Origin: Candidatus Aenigmatarchaeota archaeon
Lineage (GTDB): Archaea; Aenigmatarchaeota; Aenigmatarchaeia; QMZP01
DNA length: 6,190 nt
NCBI GenBank assembly: GCA_015520105.1
Contig: WAQT01000066.1
Span: 1 to 6,190, forward strand
Reading direction: 5' to 3'
Numbering within the stretch: the stretch's first letter is position 1; every line of letters starts with the position of its first letter. A program made the translations under genes and the position numbers. Shown piece after piece: positions 1-4,500 of this stretch. Under the pieces are notes generated by a model that saw only the letters and a program-made list of their open reading frames with translations, ran no database searches and had not been told where the DNA came from.

Positions 1-131
1 CCAGTATGTGTTCAGCGGCACGCTCGAGCCGGGCAACACCACAGAGATATGGCTGAGGGCCAAGATACCGAACGGTGTTTCTGAGGGAGATGTTTCGCAG
101 GGGACTCTGACGTTCACTGCTGCGGCGTGAG
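1..131 (+). repeat. Direct repeat, copy 1 (identical to 1317-1447)
   Basis: All 131 bases match 1317-1447 with no mismatch. Identity stops one base after the TGA stop codon, where position 132 (a) differs from 1448 (c). The left edge of the repeat is cut by the window start, so its true length is unknown. The two copies lie 1316 bases apart in direct orientation. Confidence 0.95.
2..130 (+). CDS. C-terminal fragment of a secreted surface protein (5' end outside window)
   Basis: The frame is open from the first base of the window to a TGA at 128-130 and encodes 42 residues ending in GTLTFTAAA. It matches the C-terminus of the protein encoded at 553-1446 residue for residue and base for base, so it is read as the end of a paralogous gene lying directly upstream. 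The segment looks like the last strands of a beta-sandwich: an EPGNTTEIWLRAKIP stretch, then a final strand. It carries an N-x-T sequon and has no C-terminal membrane helix or sorting motif. The start, signal peptide and most of the protein are not visible, so whether the whole gene is duplicated or only this end is shared cannot be decided here. The function is unknown; surface or extracellular location is inferred from the downstream copy. Confidence 0.8.
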   Translation, partial: QYVFSGTLEPGNTTEIWLRAKIPNGVSEGDVSQGTLTFTAAA

Positions 132-133
132 AC

Positions 134-146
134 TGTTTGTTTTATC
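134..146 (+). terminator. Possible T-rich archaeal terminator after the upstream gene
   Basis: A run rich in T (TGTTTGTTTTATC) begins four bases after the TGA at 128-130. Archaeal RNA polymerase commonly terminates on U-rich tracts without a stem-loop, so this is a plausible end for the upstream transcript. The tract is interrupted by two G residues and there is no hairpin to strengthen the call. Confidence 0.35.
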
Positions 147-292
147 AAAGCCCTGTTTAATTCTGGACTGTTCTGTAACTAGAGATGTTCTTGCTTGTAG
201 ATTGTTCGTATATCAAACGCTGAATCAGTCATTATGAATAACCATCGCGAATCGCTTGTTGAAGAACTGGATATTTCCGTGTTTGTGTTTTC

Positions 293-310
293 ATATTGAT
301 ATCTCAATAT
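293..310. promoter_or_regulatory. Inverted repeat 1: candidate operator upstream of the regulator gene
   Basis: Perfect 7-base arms, ATATTGA at 293-299 and TCAATAT at 304-310, flank a 4-base spacer. The dyad centre lies 28 bases upstream of the centre of the larger inverted repeat at 317-342, which also has a 4-base spacer. A further inverted match links TATTGATAT (294-302) with ATATCAATA (341-349), so related half-sites bracket the promoter. The position is typical for sites of a dimeric DNA-binding protein; the winged-helix protein encoded just downstream is the obvious candidate, by inference only. Confidence 0.5.
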
Positions 311-316
311 ATGAAG

Positions 317-342
317 ATATTTATATGAGAACATATAAATAT
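317..342. promoter_or_regulatory. Inverted repeat 2 over the TATA box: candidate autoregulatory operator
   Basis: Perfect 11-base arms, ATATTTATATG at 317-327 and CATATAAATAT at 332-342, flank the spacer AGAA. The repeat ends seven bases before the ATG at 350 and covers the likely TATA element, so a protein bound here would block TBP/TFB. Low base complexity raises the odds of a chance match, but 11 uninterrupted pairs including a G-C pair next to the spacer is long even for AT-rich DNA. If the transcript is leaderless the repeat is not transcribed, so a DNA operator is a better reading than an RNA hairpin. Confidence 0.6.
320..327 (+). promoter_or_regulatory. Probable TATA box for the regulator-secreted protein operon
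   Basis: TTTATATG is centred about 26-27 bases upstream of the ATG at 350, the usual distance between an archaeal TATA box and the transcription start. Purine-rich GAAGA at 313-317 lies where a BRE would be. There is no Shine-Dalgarno sequence before 350. Together these suggest a leaderless mRNA beginning at or very near the start codon. Confidence 0.55.
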
Positions 343-349
343 ATCAATA

Positions 350-556
350 ATGGACATAGACCGCATGATTCTCGATGCACTGAAAAGATACAAATCGCTC
401 ACAACATACCAGCTTGCAAAAAGGATAGATGTGTCATGGGCAACGGTTAACGTCCACTGTTACAGGCTGCTTGCAGAAGGAAAGATAAGAGTGAACCACG
501 AGAGTTCTTTCTCCGGAAAGAGAACTATATGGTCGTACAAGGAGGTGAAAAAATGA
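350..556 (+). CDS. Small winged helix-turn-helix DNA-binding protein
   Basis: This 68-residue basic protein is essentially a single winged-helix domain. Helix 1 is about residues 2-16 (DIDRMILDALKRYKS). Helix 2 is about 18-26 (TTYQLAKRI). The recognition helix is about 29-43 (SWATVNVHCYRLLAEG), and a beta-hairpin wing follows at about 45-64 (KIRVNHESS...TIWSY). The TTYQLAKRIDVSWATV pattern is typical of archaeal wHTH regulators, and there is no effector or second domain. The start at 350 is chosen because it fits a TATA box 26 bases upstream; a second in-frame ATG at 365 would cut helix 1. The stop overlaps the next gene's ATG in an ATGA arrangement, so the two are probably co-transcribed and translationally coupled. 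The likely role is a local transcription regulator, perhaps repressing its own operon through the inverted repeats at 293-342. The exact family and target are not known. Confidence 0.85.
   Translation: MDIDRMILDALKRYKSLTTYQLAKRIDVSWATVNVHCYRLLAEGKIRVNHESSFSGKRTIWSYKEVKK
541..548 (+). promoter_or_regulatory. Strong ribosome binding site for the secreted-protein gene
   Basis: GGAGGTGA is fully complementary to the usual archaeal 16S rRNA 3' end and lies four bases before the ATG at 553, inside the last codons of the regulator gene. It decides the start at 553 over the in-frame ATG at 529, which has no such site and would place extra residues before the signal peptide. Confidence 0.85.
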
Positions 557-1446
557 GACGCCTCGTATATTTGTTTGCATTTGTAATCCTTGCTGCCGGG
601 GTTGTGTCCGCAGCCAACACGGATACCGTGGTTATAGATATCAACGTTACGCAGGAAGTTTCGATAGATGTTACGCCAAACTCGACGTCGTGGTATGGAG
701 TAAGCGTCGGTTCAACCACAAGCGCGACTTCTTTCCAGATACAGAATATAGGTTCTGTTAACATATCCACTATAGACGCAAGCATAACCAATGCTGCAAG
801 CAACCCTTACGGAACCGGGTCTGCGAGCAATTTCAATGCCGGAGACTTTATCCAGATGAATGCGAGCACGAATTCAAGCTTCTATTACATAAACAAGAAG
901 GAATTCAATGAGAGCATGCCGGCATACGTAACGCCTCCGACTGACTGGACAGAGGGAAAGGATACTGGGTATTTCGGAAGGTTCAGGACAGTGGCTGACG
1001 GCGTTGATACCGGTCAGGAGTATCTGTTCTTTACCAACAGGACAGCGCCCAGCGGGAACTGTTCAAGCAACGGGGTTCTTCTGATAGCCAAGAATCCTAA
1101 AACAGTTTCAAATTCGGGGGATACGGACTTCAGCAATTCCGGAAACTACACCCTTGTGACTCTTAATCCTGCTGACAACAACACTACAGGCGAGGGGGAG
1201 ATAGGAGGCGGGCACCCTCTCACAGGTTATTGCGTTCAGGTGAGTTCGGACTGCAGCCAGGTCACGTTCTTCCATTTCAACATGGCAATAGATGACGGAA
1301 CCAACTGCGGTTCTGACCAGTATGTGTTCAGCGGCACGCTCGAGCCGGGCAACACCACAGAGATATGGCTGAGGGCCAAGATACCGAACGGTGTTTCTGA
1401 GGGAGATGTTTCGCAGGGGACTCTGACGTTCACTGCTGCGGCGTGA
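553..1446 (+). CDS. Secreted, sequon-rich beta-sandwich surface protein (unrecognised family)
   Basis: The protein has 297 residues when started at the ATG with the strong ribosome site. A Sec-type signal peptide is clear: MRR, then the hydrophobic core LVYLFAFVILAAGVV, with likely cleavage after residue 20 or 21 (VSA or SAA). The mature chain is rich in Ser, Thr, Asn and Gly, is mostly predicted beta, and has about twelve N-x-S/T sequons, consistent with a glycosylated exported protein. Four cysteines occur, all in the second half (in GNCSS, GYCVQ, SDCSQ, TNCGS), and could form two disulfides. The C-terminal part (EPGNTTEIWLRAKIP...GTLTFT) resembles the last strands of an Ig-like domain. There is no C-terminal membrane helix, so it is either released or held through protein contacts, for example as an S-layer or filament subunit. 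I do not recognise a named family. Its start overlaps the regulator's stop, and its final 43 codons (stop included) are identical to the gene fragment at the window start, pointing to a tandem paralogue. Confidence 0.85.
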   Translation: MRRLVYLFAFVILAAGVVSAANTDTVVIDINVTQEVSIDVTPNSTSWYGVSVGSTTSATSFQIQNIGSVNISTIDASITNAASNPYGTGSASNFNAGDFIQMNASTNSSFYYINKKEFNESMPAYVTPPTDWTEGKDTGYFGRFRTVADGVDTGQEYLFFTNRTAPSGNCSSNGVLLIAKNPKTVSNSGDTDFSNSGNYTLVTLNPADNNTTGEGEIGGGHPLTGYCVQVSSDCSQVTFFHFNMAIDDGTNCGSDQYVFSGTLEPGNTTEIWLRAKIPNGVSEGDVSQGTLTFTAAA

Positions 1447-1447
1447 G
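1317..1447 (+). repeat. Direct repeat, copy 2 (identical to 1-131)
   Basis: This is the 3' end of the complete secreted-protein gene plus one base after its stop. It is identical to the window's first 131 bases, silent codon positions included, which indicates recent duplication, gene conversion or an assembly effect rather than protein-level selection alone. Confidence 0.95.
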
Positions 1448-1514
1448 CGTGTAAACATAATAGATTAACAGTTAAAGACTAAAATCTTATTAATTATGCA
1501 ATTATATTTCTCTC
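1447..1514 (+). promoter_or_regulatory. Short AT-rich gap with probable promoter of the giant surface protein
   Basis: The 68-base gap holds an 11-base palindrome, TTAACAGTTAA at 1465-1475, and a TATA-like CTTATTAA at 1486-1493, centred about 26 bases before the ATG at 1515. AT-rich purine-containing sequence (GACTAAAAT) precedes it where a BRE would lie. There is no Shine-Dalgarno site, so a leaderless message is again plausible. A second TATA-like stretch, TTATATTT at 1502-1509, would instead place the transcript start near 1533, another in-frame ATG. Confidence 0.4.
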
Positions 1515-4500
1515 ATGCAGATGAAATGCGAGATGAGATATGCTGCACTTCCTGTATTTTTTGCTGTTTTTATCACGCTTGTTATCGCATGCATTTTCAT
1601 TCTTCCTGTCCGCTCCGAGGGGTTTAGCGTATCGGTGGATAAGGAGATATATTCTCCTCAAGAGATAATAACAGTGGTTGTAAACGGTCCGCCCGATTCC
1701 GTGTTCACCCTCGAATTGCTTGAAGACGGAAAGGACAGGCTCGGGATAGGAAACAAAGCCATGGAGACGAACAGCAAAGGCGAGTTTATATTGTACGTGC
1801 CGGCGTTTGAGTTTGAAGGAACTGTAACGGCAAGAGTAATTTCCGGGTCATTCGAGAGCTCCGCTTTTTTTGAGGTTTCCGGACCGCACCCCAAAAAAGA
1901 TAAAGCAGGAATTGCTTCCGGTTCTTCTCTTGCCGCAGGCACGCGCTCGATTGTCAGCCCTCCGGGAATAAAGCTGATAGAGAGGGGTGGAAAAGAGCTT
2001 GCATCAGAGGTCAGGGTGGTTGCAAAAAGGAAAGGTGTTAATGGTGACAGAGAGGACATTGAAATAATACCGCTAAATGGAAAGATAAAAAGGATGCTTC
2101 TTAGAGGGGTGGTCTCTGCGGCAGGCGGGATAGTTTTTGACGATGTTCCCGAAGACGTCCCCTCTCCTGACGGCGTTGAGTGGAGGGAGGTATTTGCAAT
2201 CGACCCTGCCGGCACCCGTTTCTCTGATGGGAACATAGTCATTACCGCAAAGGGAAGGATGTTATACAAATGCAGCAGCTGGGATTTTTCCGGAAGGAGA
2301 TGCAATGGCTCCTGGGTCAAGGTAATGGACATAGTTCCCGGAGAGAATTACACGATAAACATATCGCAAGGAGACCCTGCGTTCGGCGAGGCTGACATAG
2401 ACATTCTCAATGTGCAGAGCTATCCTGTTGTAGGAGGGGTGTGGGAGGTGAGGTTCGAGACCAGAGGAACGGAGAACCTCACAATCAGGACTGTTGACGG
2501 AACAAGCTGGAGCGAGAACGGGAATGGAACGGACCTCAGGTTTCTTGGGATTGCATGCGGCAACAGAAGCGTGAGTTACGAGTGGGTGAACGGAAGCGTT
2601 TTTATTGAGAATTATTTCTGCAACGAGACCGGTTATGAGAGGAGCGCGGTTCTTACTTCAGGAAAACACGTTCTTGAGTTCAGCTTCGGGAATGATACGG
2701 AGTACGCAAGAAACCAGGCGTTCATAAAGAGGGTGGTTGGTGAATGGGGGCACGAGACAGATCTTCAGGAAGGTTCATGGAGGCTGGTGAGGTTTAATCA
2801 CACATTCGACGACACGCCTGTTGTGGTGCATTACGTGGAGTATGACTATGTTTATGACAACATTCCCTGCGCCACGAGGATAAAGAACGTGACAAGAAAC
2901 GGATTCTACGCAAGAGCAGAGTCATGGGACTCGAACGGCTGGGATGATAACTGCCCGTCCACAGGAGTGAACATGTACTGGCTTGCAATGGAGAAGGGAA
3001 TACACAACATAACCGACGCCAACAACGGGAATTCAAGAATCGTTGAAGTGAGAAACTTCACGATGAGTTCATCAGCATGCGGAGCAGGAGCGAATCCTGC
3101 GGACTGGACTTATACGCAGAATGAAAGGATATTCCAGTATTCATGGAGCACAAGACCGGCTGTTCTTGCATCTGTCCAGACAGCAAATGACGACGACAGC
3201 ATAATATGGTATATACACGGATGCGGAACGCAAAGCGCTGTATGGAACAACAGCTGCGTTGAGATAGGCATGAGCGGCATGGAGAATGACGGGACAGCGT
3301 ATCAGCCCTGCACGCTGCACACATCTGACGAGGAAGGAGGCTACATAGCATGGGAGATAGCTGACAATTACGGAAGCGAAGTATGCAACACATACGAAAC
3401 AGGAAATGGAAGCAACACATACACGTATGAACTGTGCTGGGATGCGGACAGCGTCCAGGGTTCTGAAAATGACCCCTATCCTATGGAATTATATTATGTC
3501 ACGCTCTCGCAGACATATTCTGACGGTGCATGCTTCGGTTCGAACACAGAAATAGACGGAGGGAACGGCCTCTATCCCGCCACAGACTTTGATGCAGGAA
3601 CAAACAGGTGCTACTTTCTTGCAGAAGAGGATGAGAACGGGGATGAGGAACAGGCGCATATTACAGAGCCATGGCTTGCGGTGTTCTTCAACTCATCGAG
3701 CGGTTTCCTTTATTCAAACGAGACTGTGATAAACATAGCGCTGGAAGCGAACGGAAGCTTTTCAGGAACAGGAGTTATAAATTATAACGCCAGCGCAGTT
3801 TTTGCCGGGAACTGCACCGAAACCAGAGGCAATCTTGCTTCTGGAGTGTACATCATTCTTCAGGACAACTCTTCCGGTTCGTGGCAGAAGACGCAGACAA
3901 GCGGCAGCGATTTCTATTCAAATGAGAGCTACTACTTCATTGGAGCGCTGTCCGGGAACACATCAGAGAACTATTATTTCAATATAACCGGCAATACTCT
4001 TGGAAGCTATTATTTCAGGGTGCAGTGCAACTCCAGCGAAGGCCTTATGGAAAATTCCACGGCCAGCATCCTTGTCGTGACCGATATGATTTCCCCGGAG
4101 TGGTCAAACCTTGGCTCCAACACCACAAACCCGGCTGTTGACGATAGCGTGAAATTCTATGCAGAGTGGCAGGATGGAATCGGCCTCGGCTCCTGGACGT
4201 TCTCCTGGAACGGAACCGTAGACAGCTCGTGGGAAAACGTTTCTGGAGATTTCTCCTCAAATCCGGGCTGGTCCAATATCACAAGGAACATACCGAGTTA
4301 TCTTGCAGGAAAGCAGGTGGGCTACAGATTTTATGCAAACGACAGCTACGGCAACATAAACTCAACGGATATAGGATATATTCTTGTGCAGAGCCTCCCG
4401 GACCTTACTCCTCCTGACATAAACTGGTTCAATTCATCTCCGGTTGTGGAAGGGTATGGCCGAAACGTCACGATAAGAGCGAACATAACGGATGATGTAG

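Larger units (their letters stand above)
131..349. other. 219-base AT-rich intergenic region
   Basis: No convincing gene is seen on either strand. A T-rich stretch lies just after the upstream stop, and 293-349 holds two inverted repeats and a probable promoter for the winged-helix gene. Between about 150 and 290 nothing recognisable is visible apart from a 21-codon ATG frame at 234-299. That frame has no ribosome site and ends inside the promoter region, so it is probably chance. Confidence 0.7.

Noticed and set aside
234..299. 21-codon ATG frame in the intergenic region
   Set aside because: No ribosome site or TATA element at the right distance, and it ends inside the first inverted repeat; chance occurrence is likely.
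317..342. Reading the 11+4+11 inverted repeat as an intrinsic terminator for the upstream gene
   Set aside because: The stem is nearly all A-T, no T-run follows, it is almost 190 bases past the upstream stop, and it coincides with a TATA element at the correct distance from the next start.
256..450. 64-codon + strand frame overlapping the regulator gene
   Set aside because: It lies across the promoter palindromes and in another frame of the winged-helix gene, has a composition unlike a real protein, and has no ribosome site or usable promoter.
529..552. Upstream in-frame ATG that would extend the secreted protein by eight residues
   Set aside because: It has no ribosome site, overlaps the regulator more deeply, and would put a polar stretch before the signal peptide; the ATG at 553 has a perfect GGAGGTGA four bases upstream.
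1581..1592. Possible lipobox (VIAC, residues 23-26) at the start of the giant protein
   Set aside because: The Cys sits in the middle of the hydrophobic stretch and is followed by six more hydrophobic residues, unlike a lipoprotein cleavage site; a membrane anchor or ordinary signal peptide is more likely.
1658..2332. 224-codon open frame on the minus strand, and shorter minus-strand frames across 2794-5790
   Set aside because: They are antisense to the giant protein, whose own frame translates to a coherent secreted beta-rich protein; the minus-strand translations are low-complexity and show no domain features.
4166..4417. 83-codon + strand frame inside the giant gene (and a similar one at 3802-3987)
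   Set aside because: They are out-of-frame shadows of the long coding sequence with no ribosome site or recognisable protein features.
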